Positions 7,902 to 14,956 of a stretch of DNA of 15,036 nucleotides are shown here, piece after piece (the first letter of the stretch is position 1; every line of letters begins with the position of its first letter). The DNA is taken from NCBI GenBank assembly GCA_934098375.1, contig CAKOOC010000026.1:1-15036 (forward strand), given 5' to 3'. This stretch comes from an uncultured Bacilli bacterium (GTDB lineage: Bacteria; Bacillota_I; Bacilli_A; RF39; UBA660). The position numbers and the translations under genes were made by a program. The notes below the pieces were generated by a model. It did no database searches. It was given only the letters and a program-made list of their open reading frames with translations, and was not told the origin of the DNA.

Positions 7902-8924
7902 CATTGCCGTTTTCACTTCTTTTAAAGTTTCTGCCGCTACTTTTCTTGCTTTCATAGTTCCTTCTTGTAAAATTTCTTTTATCTTTTCTGGATTTTTTGA
8001 AAGAAGTTCTCTTCTTTCTCTTATCGGTTTTAATTCTTCATTTAATATTTCAAATAAGAATTTTTTAATTTTTACATCACCTAACCCACCTCTTTGATAA
8101 TGCTCTTTTAGTTCATCTAAATTATTATATTCTGGTAAATATTTACTAAAAGAATCGCTTTTACAAAAAACATCTAAATAAGTAAATACTACATTACCTT
8201 CAATTTTTCCAGGATCTGTAATTTTTATATGATCAGGGTCTGTATACATCCCAAATACTTTATTTCTAACCACTTCTTCACTATCTTTTAAATATATACA
8301 GTTTCCTAAAGACTTACTCATTTTCGCATTACCATCAGTTCCAATTAAGCGGCTTTCGTTTTTACTTTCTGGTATTTTTGCTTCCGGTTCTACTAATACT
8401 TCATCATAAATACGATTAAACTTCCTTACAATTTCTCTAGTTTGTTCAATCATTGGCAATTGATCATCACCAACTGGCACCACATTTGTTTTAAATGCCG
8501 TAATATCTGCGGCTTGACTTACTGGATATGTTAAAAACCCTGCTGGAATGCTTTCCTCCATTCCCTTTTGTTCTATTTCTGTTTTTACTGTTGGATTTCT
8601 ATAAAGTCTAGATACAGTAACTAAATTCATATAATAAAAAGTTAGTTCTGTAAGTTCTGGTATTTCTGACTGAATAAAAATAGTAACCTTATCTGGATCA
8701 AGTCCCACTGCCAAATAATCTAAAGCCACTTCTAAAATATTATCTTTTACTTTTTGGGGATTATCAAAATTATCAGTTAATGCTTGAGCATCGGCAATAA
8801 AAACATACATTTCATCATAATTGCCTTCATTTTGCATTCTAACTCTATTTTTTAATGATCCAACATAATGTCCAATATGAAGTGGTCCCGTTGGTCTATC
8901 TCCTGTTAATATTACTTTTTTCAT
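7878..8924 (-). CDS. trpS: Tryptophanyl-tRNA synthetase
   Basis: This class I synthetase joins tryptophan to tRNA-Trp in the cytoplasm. The N-terminal GDRPTGPLHIGHYVGSL contains the HIGH motif (residues 16-19), and KMSKSLGN (201-208) is the second ATP-binding motif. The GDDQLPMIEQTRE segment (152-164) is typical of TrpRS. I place the start at ATG 8924 (348 residues) and not at ATG 8930. AAGGA in the leader is five to six bases from 8924 but directly touches 8930. A Trp-specific T-box leader precedes the gene, so expression should rise when tRNA-Trp is uncharged. A terminator overlaps the 3' end. The gene appears monocistronic. Confidence 0.97.
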   Translation of the reverse strand: MKKVILTGDRPTGPLHIGHYVGSLKNRVRMQNEGNYDEMYVFIADAQALTDNFDNPQKVKDNILEVALDYLAVGLDPDKVTIFIQSEIPELTELTFYYMNLVTVSRLYRNPTVKTEIEQKGMEESIPAGFLTYPVSQAADITAFKTNVVPVGDDQLPMIEQTREIVRKFNRIYDEVLVEPEAKIPESKNESRLIGTDGNAKMSKSLGNCIYLKDSEEVVRNKVFGMYTDPDHIKITDPGKIEGNVVFTYLDVFCKSDSFSKYLPEYNNLDELKEHYQRGGLGDVKIKKFLFEILNEELKPIRERRELLSKNPEKIKEILQEGTMKARKVAAETLKEVKTAMRLNYFDN

Positions 8925-8950
8925 AAACATCCTTCTTTCCCTTAATTAAT

Positions 8951-8983
8951 AAAAACTCCCATCCACGTTTAGGATAAGAGTTT
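8951..8983 (-). terminator. T-box attenuator terminator
   Basis: AAACTCTTATCC pairs with GGATGGGAGTTT over 12 bp (two G-T pairs), with the loop TAAACGT and a run of T residues after it. The left arm overlaps sequence needed for the antiterminator, so the two forms exclude each other. Uncharged tRNA-Trp should favour read-through into trpS, whose start is about 30 bases downstream. Confidence 0.88.
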
Positions 8984-9186
8984 ATTCTTACTTTTAATGC
9001 CACCTATTTATGTACTATCATACATAAGTTATTTGATAACGGTTAACTCCCGTGATAGCCTACTATTATTTCGGTATCCTCTCATAAGCCCATTTCCATA
9101 ATATGTTTATATGATTTTCCACCAACCAACCATTCTCTCTAATAACCATAATATGTACTTCTCTTAATCAGCAATTTAAAAATTAC
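8951..9186 (-). promoter_or_regulatory. T-box riboswitch, tRNA-Trp specific, upstream of trpS
   Basis: The approximately 240-base leader between promoter and trpS has T-box features on the minus strand. There is an AGAGAAGTA element in the 5' part of Stem I. A specifier segment GAAAUGGGC carries the Trp codon UGG at 9092-9090, flanked by a short CATA/TATG helix. A central 7-bp hairpin TTATGTA/TACATAA comes next, then AGGUGGCA with the acceptor-binding UGGC at 9002-8999. UGGC can pair with GCCA-3', as expected for the G discriminator base common in bacterial tRNA-Trp. A possible antiterminator pairs UAGG with CCUA and UAAGA with UCUUA, using bases of the terminator stem. The leader matches the trpS product. 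The exact Stem I/II folding was done by eye. Confidence 0.88.
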
Positions 9187-9192
9187 AATAAT

Positions 9193-9222
9193 ATTATATA
9201 CAAAAATTAAAGACATTGTCAA
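9193..9222 (-). promoter_or_regulatory. Consensus sigma-A promoter of trpS
   Basis: On the minus strand TTGACA (9222-9217) and TATAAT (9198-9193) both match the consensus perfectly and are 18 bases apart. Transcription should start near 9186, at the 5' end of the T-box leader. Strong initiation with control by attenuation is the usual arrangement for such leaders. Confidence 0.9.
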
Positions 9223-9254
9223 ACAAAACCAAAACCATTCCAACCCTTAACTAA

Positions 9255-11615
9255 TTATTTAGCCGTTTCTAAACTGCTCTTATCCACTTTTTTCATAATT
9301 ATAGTCATTAAACTATTTAACTTATCAAATATATAAATACTACAAATACCAAAAACTATATATAAAAGAATAGTATTAAAATTAATTTGTGATAAATCAA
9401 AGAAGTCATACCAGAACATTATTACATATATAAACATCGCAATTAAAAATGTAACTAACGCACCTCTAAGTAGATTAAATGGTTTACATAGTCTAAATAA
9501 AAATATAAATCCCGTCGTTCCCGTCATAATTACAATAAGAGTGCTTGTTAAATCCGGATCAATATTAAACTGCTGTCTAAAAAGAACGATCATTACAACA
9601 TTAAAAACTACAGTTAATGCGGGCGGAATACTTTTACTTATAACTTTAAGCATAAAGTTTCCTTTAACTCGTTCATGATTTGGTTCTAAAGCTAAAATAA
9701 ATGATGGAAAACTAATCGTGCATGCTGTAATTAAACTCAAATGAATTGGCATATAAAAATATTCACTTTTCATAAATATACAAATTACTACTAAAATGGT
9801 TGTAAATATCGTTTTAATAAGTAGTAATGATGCCGATCTTTCAATATTATTGATTGTTCTTCTTCCTTCCGCCACTACCTCAGGCATCGCAGCAAAATTA
9901 GAATCTAATAATACTAACTGACTAACATGCTTAGCCGCATCACTACCACTTGCCATCGCAATACTACAATCTGCTTCCTTTAATGCTAAAACATCATTTA
10001 CACCATCACCAGTCATCGCCACTGTATGCCCAAGTTTTTGTAAAGCATTAATAATTTTCTTTTTTTGTTCTGGTTTTACTCTTCCAAAAACATCATACTT
10101 TGTTACAATATCTAAAATATTATCATCGGTTATTTCACTAGCATCAATTCCCTTAGCATCCACTAATCCCGCTCTTTTAGCAATACTTAAAACAGTTAGA
10201 TAATTATCGCCACTAATTACTTTAACTGCAACTCCCTGCTTTTTAAAATAATCTAGTGTCGCTGGGGCTTCTTTTCTTATTTTATCCTGAATCAAAACAA
10301 ACCCTAAAACCTCTAATTTTTCTGGATTTTCCGTAAGTTCTTCCTCACTCTTAGCAACAACTAAAACGCGGTAATCACTAAAATCCTTTATTTTATCTTT
10401 ATATTTATTAGCATCTTTTTTTAAAACAAATTCCGGTGCCCCAATATAATAACTTCCCTTTTCTTCAAAAGAAACAGCTGAAAACTTTCTAGAAGAAGAA
10501 AACTCAATCCTCTTACTAACTATCCACTCTCCACTTTCCTTAAATCTTTCTTTTATTGCTTCCATTGTGGCATTACTATTAATTAAAGCGTGACTAACAT
10601 TTTTTAATGCATCCTTTAGTTCTTCTTCTTTATCATCTTCCCACTTTAAATCACTTACTTCCATAACCCCCTCTGTAATAGTCCCCGTCTTATCTAAACA
10701 TATTACATCTACTCTAGCAAGTGTCTCAATACAATATAACTGCTGAACTAATACTTTATACTTTGCTAATCTAATAACACTAACCGCCATAACTGAACTT
10801 GTAAGTAACAAAAGACCTTCCGGTATCATTCCAATTAATGCCGCTACTGTATTAAATATAGAAGCTGTAAAATCATTATCAGTTACTGCTAACTGATTTA
10901 TAAAAAGTAAAATTCCTACTGGTACAATTACAATTGATAAAACTTTTAAAATTTTTTCAAAACTATCCATTATAACAGAATTTGCTTTCTTATTATATTT
11001 AGCCTCAGCACTTATTTTAGATATATAATTATCACGTCCTATATGATCAACTCTAACAAAGCATGAGCCACTTACAATAAAGCTCCCAGATAAAATCGTA
11101 TCACCTTTCTTTTTTACAATTGGCGTTACTTCTCCTGTTATAAAAGACTCATTAACTTCTACATTTCCTTCTAAAATTACGGAATCACATATAACTTGAT
11201 CTCCTAGTTTTACTTTTAAAACATCGTCTAATACAATTTCATTTAAACTAAGTTCAACCTCTTTCGCATCTCTTATTGCTACTGCTTTAGATGCTGCTAA
11301 GACTGATAACTTATCAATTGTTTTTTTAGATAATACTTCCTGAACCGTACTTATAATACTATTTATTATTATTACTCCCATAAATGTACAATTTTTAAGT
11401 GACTCAAATATTTCTCCTCCGATTATACCTGCTATAATTATTGCACCCCCTAAAACACAGTTAATAAAGTTAAAATAAGTAAAAAAATTATCTCTAAATA
11501 TTTCTTTAACTGTTTTTGTTGGTGGTTGATCATCATAATTCACAAGATTATGACTTATTCTTTCATTTACTTCATTTGTATTTAAACCTGTTTTATAATC
11601 CGGATTATATCTCAT
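9255..11615 (-). CDS. Cation-transporting P-type ATPase (CtpE/Exp7-like)
   Basis: This membrane ion pump is driven by an aspartyl-phosphate intermediate. Counting from ATG 11615 (786 residues), the actuator motif TGE is at 160-162 and IPEGL in helix 4 is at 264-268. The phosphorylation motif DKTGT has Asp308. The nucleotide site shows GAPE (392-395), and the hinge TGDGVND is at 535-541. Six helices follow in the C-terminal part. The PEGL motif and the lack of heavy-metal CPC or N-terminal CxxC sites exclude the P1B group. The size and the sequence around helix 4 fit the CtpE/Exp7-like pumps, for which calcium transport has been reported. The ion here is not proven. The start was chosen because AAGGTGA lies five bases before ATG 11615, while the upstream in-frame GTG at 11624 lies inside that site. 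It has its own extended -10 promoter. Confidence 0.92.
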   Translation of the reverse strand: MRYNPDYKTGLNTNEVNERISHNLVNYDDQPPTKTVKEIFRDNFFTYFNFINCVLGGAIIIAGIIGGEIFESLKNCTFMGVIIINSIISTVQEVLSKKTIDKLSVLAASKAVAIRDAKEVELSLNEIVLDDVLKVKLGDQVICDSVILEGNVEVNESFITGEVTPIVKKKGDTILSGSFIVSGSCFVRVDHIGRDNYISKISAEAKYNKKANSVIMDSFEKILKVLSIVIVPVGILLFINQLAVTDNDFTASIFNTVAALIGMIPEGLLLLTSSVMAVSVIRLAKYKVLVQQLYCIETLARVDVICLDKTGTITEGVMEVSDLKWEDDKEEELKDALKNVSHALINSNATMEAIKERFKESGEWIVSKRIEFSSSRKFSAVSFEEKGSYYIGAPEFVLKKDANKYKDKIKDFSDYRVLVVAKSEEELTENPEKLEVLGFVLIQDKIRKEAPATLDYFKKQGVAVKVISGDNYLTVLSIAKRAGLVDAKGIDASEITDDNILDIVTKYDVFGRVKPEQKKKIINALQKLGHTVAMTGDGVNDVLALKEADCSIAMASGSDAAKHVSQLVLLDSNFAAMPEVVAEGRRTINNIERSASLLLIKTIFTTILVVICIFMKSEYFYMPIHLSLITACTISFPSFILALEPNHERVKGNFMLKVISKSIPPALTVVFNVVMIVLFRQQFNIDPDLTSTLIVIMTGTTGFIFLFRLCKPFNLLRGALVTFLIAMFIYVIMFWYDFFDLSQINFNTILLYIVFGICSIYIFDKLNSLMTIIMKKVDKSSLETAK

Positions 11616-11639
11616 AAAAATCACCTTAACTCAGCTTCT

Positions 11640-11648
11640 ATTATACCA
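11640..11648 (-). promoter_or_regulatory. Extended -10 promoter of the P-type ATPase gene
   Basis: TGGTATAAT on the minus strand is a perfect TATAAT (11640-11645) with the TGn extension (11646-11648). There is no clear -35. Transcription would start near 11633, leaving a leader of about 18 bases that holds AAGGTGA. It lies directly downstream of a terminator hairpin. Confidence 0.6.
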
Positions 11649-11685
11649 AATAATAAAATAACTAGTACTATAAATACCAGTTATT
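11649..11685 (-). terminator. Terminator-like hairpin downstream of the XRE gene
   Basis: On the minus strand AATAACTGGTA pairs with TACTAGTTATT over 11 bp (one G-T pair) around the loop TTTATAG. TTATTATTT follows. It lies between the XRE regulator and the P-type ATPase promoter, so it probably ends the regulator transcript. The broken T tract makes its efficiency uncertain. Confidence 0.6.
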
Positions 11686-11706
11686 TTCCATCAGTTTACT
11701 TATTTT

Positions 11707-11808
11707 TTAGTTTATTTCTTTTTTGTTCATTTTTTCAAGGTTCAAAAGTTCCGTTTTGTTATTTAAGCCGTCTTTATAACTAATTAATTGATTATTTATT
11801 CTTATTAC
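11707..11808 (-). pseudogene. Short open stretch without a start codon, possible gene remnant
   Basis: This 33-codon open stretch has no usable start. Its last part reads SYKDGLNNKTELLNLEKMN, followed by KKEIN and a stop. The residue mix looks protein-like, more so than the AT-rich noise around it, so it may be the 3' remnant of a lost gene between the XRE gene and the P-type ATPase. I do not recognise the protein. A chance open frame is equally possible. Confidence 0.2.
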
Positions 11809-11846
11809 TTATATTTGTAATAATATTGCATAATTTCATTATCCTT

Positions 11847-12425
11847 TTACTTATTTTCTTTTAAACAAATACCGCCATTATTTTCAATATAATTTACGAT
11901 ATCATCAGCCAAATCTTTTGGCTCCTTATATTTTTTTGTATCAAATTTACTTTTTATATCAGTATCATCAAATTCCATTACAAGTTCATTATTTGCGTTA
12001 TACTTCATTACTAAATATTCGGTAATCTCATTATTATAATAACATATTTTTCCTTCCCCATAACCAGATGATACTGCTCTATAATCATTTACCTGTCCAA
12101 AAAACCACATAGAAATTAATATTATCAAAATTAAAAATATTAAAATTCCAATCGTTATACCAGAAACTTTTACCAGTTTTATAATAATATTAGAGTTTTT
12201 TTCTGTTACGCATACTTTTTCTAATAAAACATTATTACTACCAGTAAGTTCATCTAAGCTAACATTAAATTCTTGAGCAAGTAATTTAGCTTGCTTTAAA
12301 TCCGGCATTGTTTCTTCTAGTTCCCAATTAGATATCGTTTGTCTGCTCACTCCTATTTTAAATGCCAATTCCTCTTGTGAAAGTCCTTCCTTTTTTCTAA
12401 AAATTAAAATTTGTTTTCCAATCAT
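11847..12425 (-). CDS. Membrane-anchored XRE-family transcriptional regulator
   Basis: The 192-residue protein has an N-terminal Cro/CI-type helix-turn-helix (about 5-60). LSQEELAFKIGVSRQTISNW at 15-34 is the DNA-binding part, followed by the common SLDELTG end of the domain. One transmembrane helix follows at about 86-109. About 80 residues, probably outside the cell, come next, with acidic and Tyr-rich sequence and two Cys (128 and 187). HTH-TM-sensor proteins of this kind are widespread in Bacillota, but the ligand is unknown. AAAGGAG eight bases before ATG 12425 supports the start. The P-type ATPase lies downstream on the same strand but has its own promoter. Control of that gene, of itself, or of a distant gene are all possible. 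Direct repeats upstream may be its operator. Confidence 0.88.
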   Translation of the reverse strand: MIGKQILIFRKKEGLSQEELAFKIGVSRQTISNWELEETMPDLKQAKLLAQEFNVSLDELTGSNNVLLEKVCVTEKNSNIIIKLVKVSGITIGILIFLILIILISMWFFGQVNDYRAVSSGYGEGKICYYNNEITEYLVMKYNANNELVMEFDDTDIKSKFDTKKYKEPKDLADDIVNYIENNGGICLKENK

Positions 12426-12489
12426 TAAATATTCTCCTTTCTCTACAAAAATAACAAAAATATCAAAACTAATCTACCTAAATTCTTTA

Positions 12490-12518
12490 TAACATTTGCA
12501 AATATTTTTAACATTTGT
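12490..12518 (-). repeat. Paired direct repeats upstream of the XRE gene (operator candidate)
   Basis: TAACATTTG (plus-strand reading) occurs at 12490-12498 and 12509-12517, starts 19 bases apart, so near two helical turns. They lie 65-93 bases before the XRE start, after the argS terminator. A TATAAA on the minus strand partly overlaps one copy. The arrangement suits binding of two regulator molecules on one DNA face, but chance in AT-rich DNA is not excluded. Confidence 0.35.
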
Positions 12519-12520
12519 AT

Positions 12521-12568
12521 TAAATAAAAAAAGTTATATAAATAACTAAATAACTATTCATATAACTT
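12521..12568 (-). terminator. Terminator of argS
   Basis: On the minus strand AAGTTATATGAATA pairs with TATTTATATAACTT over 14 bp, with one G-T pair, around a 10-base loop, and TTTTTATTT follows. It begins six bases after the argS stop codon. Confidence 0.85.
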
Positions 12569-12573
12569 AAAAA

Positions 12574-14253
12574 TTATAATTTATCAACTGTCTTTATTCC
12601 TAAAATTTTAGTACCATTTTCTAAAACAGTTTTAATACAATCAATTAATAATAATCTTGAATTTTTAATATTTTCATCTGCTTCTTTTAAGATGTTTGTT
12701 TCTTCATAATATTTACTAAATAATCCACATAAATCATTTAAATATTTCGTAATTACTACCGCATCACTTAATTTTACTGTTTCTCTAACTGTATCTTCAA
12801 AATCATAAAGCTTTTTAACTAAATCTTTTTCTGTTTTTGTATCTAATACCAAATTATTAAAATCTTTCTTAACTTCACATTTACTTAATATAGAATTAAT
12901 TCTAACATAATTATATAAAACATAAATTGCCGAATTTCCCGTAAAGTTAGTAGCATCATCTAAATTAAAATTAATATTTTTACCACGATTAATATTAAGC
13001 ATATTATATTTAATACATGATGAAGCCAAACTTAGATATTCATCTTCACTTAAATCTGAGCCTCTTTCATTAAAACTATTTTTAAGTTTCTCAATTGTTG
13101 CTTTAATAAAATCTTCTAAAAGTACAACTTTACCTTCTCTAGTTGCCATTTTATCACCATTTAAAAGCACAAATGAATAAGAAATTAATTTAGGACTACT
13201 ATAACCTAAAATATCCATAACAGCACTTATTTGTTCCATATAAACTTTTTGATCTTCACCAAGGACAATTAAATTAACATCTTTATTTTTATCCATCTTA
13301 TACATGGTATAAGCAATATCTCTTAAAGGATACAAACTAGTCTTATCTTCACGTGTTAGAGTTAAAACCGGTTCTTTCGTTGGAATATTATAACCTGTTA
13401 AATCTACATATAATCTTCCATTTTCATCTTCTTTTAATCTGCCTTTAGCATCTATTCTATCTAGAATATCTCTAGTAATATGATCAAAAACAAAATCACT
13501 TTCATGAGTAAAATTATCCCAATGAATATTCATTTTAGCAAATATCTTCTTTTGACCTTCTACACAAATATCCGTAATTTCCTTAAATTCTCTTCTAACT
13601 TCATCATTACCATTTTCAAGTTCATTTAAATATTTAAATGCTTCTTTTTCTATTAAATCATCCTCTTTAGCAGCATCATTAATTTTTATATATAAACTTA
13701 ACATATCATCAAATGTTACTGTATTAATATTAGAATATTTTTTTACCGCAATTAAAAGCATGGCAATTTGTTTTCCAATATCATTAACAAAATATTCTCT
13801 TGTAACATCATAACCATTAAATTCATATAAATGAACTAAAAAATCACCAATAATACTATTTCTACTTCTACCAATATGTGGTGAAGCATTAGGATTTATA
13901 GAAGTATGCTCAATTAATAAAGTTTTGTTATTTCCTTCATTTGTACTACCATATTTTTCTTTTAAAGTTTCAATTTTTTCTAATGTGTTTTTAGTTAAAG
14001 TTTCTTTATTCACATTAAAATTTAAATATGGTCCCATAACAAAAGCACTTTCTATTATATTTTTATCAAATTCTAAATGTTCTAAAATATAATTAGCTTT
14101 TTCATTTGGATTTTTTAAATCATTTATTTGTACTTTAAAACAAGGTAATGAATAATCTCCCATTCCCTCTTTAGGAGGAATAGCAATTTCTATTAAATCT
14201 TTATTAATTCCTAAACTTTGAATAATATCCGTTAAATATTCTTTATAATTCAT
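12574..14253 (-). CDS. argS: Arginyl-tRNA synthetase
   Basis: This class I synthetase charges tRNA-Arg in the cytoplasm. Counting from ATG 14253 (559 residues), the N-terminal tRNA-binding domain occupies about 1-85. EHTSINPNASPHIGRSRN (115-132) contains the HIGH motif as HIGR. KMATREGKVVLLEDFI (368-383) is the ArgRS form of KMSKS, and the C-terminal helical domain starts with the family-typical IKYNMLN region (414 onward) and YNYVRINSIL. Length is normal. I chose ATG 14253 because GGTGAT lies four bases before it. The longer frame starts with GTG at 14265, which is part of that ribosome binding site region. A strong terminator follows the stop. No T-box is visible in the roughly 120 bases upstream. 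Confidence 0.96.
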   Translation of the reverse strand: MNYKEYLTDIIQSLGINKDLIEIAIPPKEGMGDYSLPCFKVQINDLKNPNEKANYILEHLEFDKNIIESAFVMGPYLNFNVNKETLTKNTLEKIETLKEKYGSTNEGNNKTLLIEHTSINPNASPHIGRSRNSIIGDFLVHLYEFNGYDVTREYFVNDIGKQIAMLLIAVKKYSNINTVTFDDMLSLYIKINDAAKEDDLIEKEAFKYLNELENGNDEVRREFKEITDICVEGQKKIFAKMNIHWDNFTHESDFVFDHITRDILDRIDAKGRLKEDENGRLYVDLTGYNIPTKEPVLTLTREDKTSLYPLRDIAYTMYKMDKNKDVNLIVLGEDQKVYMEQISAVMDILGYSSPKLISYSFVLLNGDKMATREGKVVLLEDFIKATIEKLKNSFNERGSDLSEDEYLSLASSCIKYNMLNINRGKNINFNLDDATNFTGNSAIYVLYNYVRINSILSKCEVKKDFNNLVLDTKTEKDLVKKLYDFEDTVRETVKLSDAVVITKYLNDLCGLFSKYYEETNILKEADENIKNSRLLLIDCIKTVLENGTKILGIKTVDKL

Positions 14254-14374
14254 ATATATCACCACTTACTAAAATAAATTCAATACTATAATATCATATA
14301 ATTTCATAAAATAAAGTTTTTTCCATAGCTTTTTTTTTAATTTTCTGCATCTTTGTATGACTTTTCATCTTATC

Positions 14375-14402
14375 AAAAAAGGTTACAAACTTTAGAACCT
14401 TT
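14375..14402 (-). terminator. Terminator-like hairpin after the 51-codon ORF
   Basis: On the minus strand AAAGGTT pairs with AACCTTT over 7 bp, with a 10-base loop, and the T run continues (six T in all). It begins 3 bases after the TAG of the small ORF at 14406-14561, which supports a real transcript end there, and it insulates argS from upstream transcription. Confidence 0.55.
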
Positions 14403-14405
14403 CTA

Positions 14406-14561
14406 CTATTCATTACAATTTCTGTTTTCGTACTCTCTAATTATTTCTTTATATTCCGTAATTTGCTTTTCATAATAAATCACTTTCTGACTCAATTTTA
14501 TATTTTCTACCAGTTGCGAACTACCACTTTTAAGTTGTTTATTGTAAAATTTTGGCTGCAT
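14406..14561 (-). CDS. Small ORF, 51 residues, possible coiled coil; real gene or remnant
   Basis: The frame begins MQPKFYNKQLKSGSSQLVEN and continues with a charged helical stretch containing KVIYYEKQITEYKEIIREYE. Heptad-like spacing of Ile, Tyr and Val suggests a coiled coil. There is no convincing Shine-Dalgarno sequence before the ATG, and the product is not recognised. A terminator-like hairpin follows the stop at once, which favours a true gene end. It may be an intact small protein or the 3' remnant of a longer one. Confidence 0.35.
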   Translation of the reverse strand: MQPKFYNKQLKSGSSQLVENIKLSQKVIYYEKQITEYKEIIREYENRNCNE

Positions 14562-14570
14562 ATTTTAACA

Positions 14571-14613
14571 TAAAAAATAAGATATAAATATTAAACCATT
14601 ATTTACATCTTAT
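14571..14613 (-). terminator. Terminator hairpin in the right intergenic region
   Basis: On the minus strand ATAAGATGTAAATA pairs with TATTTATATCTTAT over 14 bp (one G-T pair), with the loop ATGGTTTAA, and is followed by TTTTTAT. On the plus strand the G-T pair becomes an A-C mismatch, so it is built for leftward transcripts. It follows the broken reading frame ending at 14631. Confidence 0.7.
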
Positions 14614-14630
14614 CATTTGATTTTTTAAAT

Positions 14631-14772
14631 TTATTCTGATTCAATAACTTTTACAAGATAAATTTTATCATCAAAAGCACCATACCATCTCTATCTGCGC
14701 TGTTTACATATCATACTCAAACAAATCTTTAAATATTTTTGGGCTCTTTTTATAGCAAAATATCAAAAAGAC
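14631..14772 (-). pseudogene. Interrupted reading frame, remnant of an unrecognised gene
   Basis: Two protein-like pieces lie in different frames. The upstream piece (14704-14772) ends in SPKIFKDLFEYDM before a stop. The downstream piece (14631-14690) reads RWYGAFDDKIYLVKVIESE and then TAA, directly before a strong terminator. A natural reading is one gene end split by a frameshift and stops. There is no start codon with a ribosome binding site for either piece. The parent family is not recognised. The assignment is by codon quality only. Confidence 0.35.
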
Positions 14773-14826
14773 TTATTTTTCAAGACTTCTTCGTTGCAGT
14801 ACTGAAACACATTCTACATGTGTCAT
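14773..14826 (-). pseudogene. Possible C-terminal tail of an RlmD/TrmA-type RNA methyltransferase
   Basis: The 17-codon frame reads MTHVECVSVLQRRSLEK and then TAA. HVExVxxLxR is the typical C-terminal ending of 23S rRNA uracil-C5 methyltransferases (RlmD/RumA, TrmA family), usually after an Asp-Met-Phe-Pro motif. No such motif or any catalytic part is found upstream; a TAG stops the frame directly before the ATG. If real, this is a leftover of a decayed or rearranged gene. A chance match over so few residues is quite possible. Confidence 0.25.
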
Positions 14827-14827
14827 C

Positions 14828-14852
14828 TAACTATAACTGCAATGTATAGTTA
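14828..14852. repeat. 8-bp inverted repeat in the right remnant zone
   Basis: TAACTATA and TATAGTTA form a perfect 8-bp inverted repeat around the loop ACTGCAATG. No U tract follows on either strand, so it is not a terminator. Its function is not known; it lies between the remnant frames. Confidence 0.4.
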
Positions 14853-14908
14853 CTATCGTATGTTTATTTATAATATATTCTATATGCATGAGCAAACTAG
14901 GTTCTTTG

Positions 14909-14939
14909 TATGTTAATAACATGTTATTTAACTAACATA
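14909..14939. repeat. Imperfect palindrome TATGTTA...TAACATA
   Basis: The 31-base element has perfect 7-bp outer arms (TATGTTA/TAACATA) and an inner self-complementary TAACATGTTA offset by an asymmetric bulge. It lies 18 bases after the stop of the gene entering from the right edge. It has no U tract, so it is either a weak 3' hairpin or a binding site. Confidence 0.4.
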
Positions 14940-14956
14940 AATTGTAAGTTGTCGAA

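Noticed and set aside
11808..11840. Very short ORFs (8 and 15 codons) just after the XRE stop, behind an AAGGA
   Set aside because: Too short and AT-rich to separate from chance; no further support.
14254..14340. Promoter for argS (TATGAT or TATAGT near 14290-14300)
   Set aside because: -10-like hexamers are frequent in this AT-rich DNA, and no -35 or TGn extension accompanies them. A promoter must be here, but I cannot place it.
14287..14416. 39-codon minus-strand frame starting at the ATG that overlaps the stop of the 51-codon ORF
   Set aside because: Lys-rich low-complexity product, no Shine-Dalgarno sequence, and a terminator-like hairpin lies within it.
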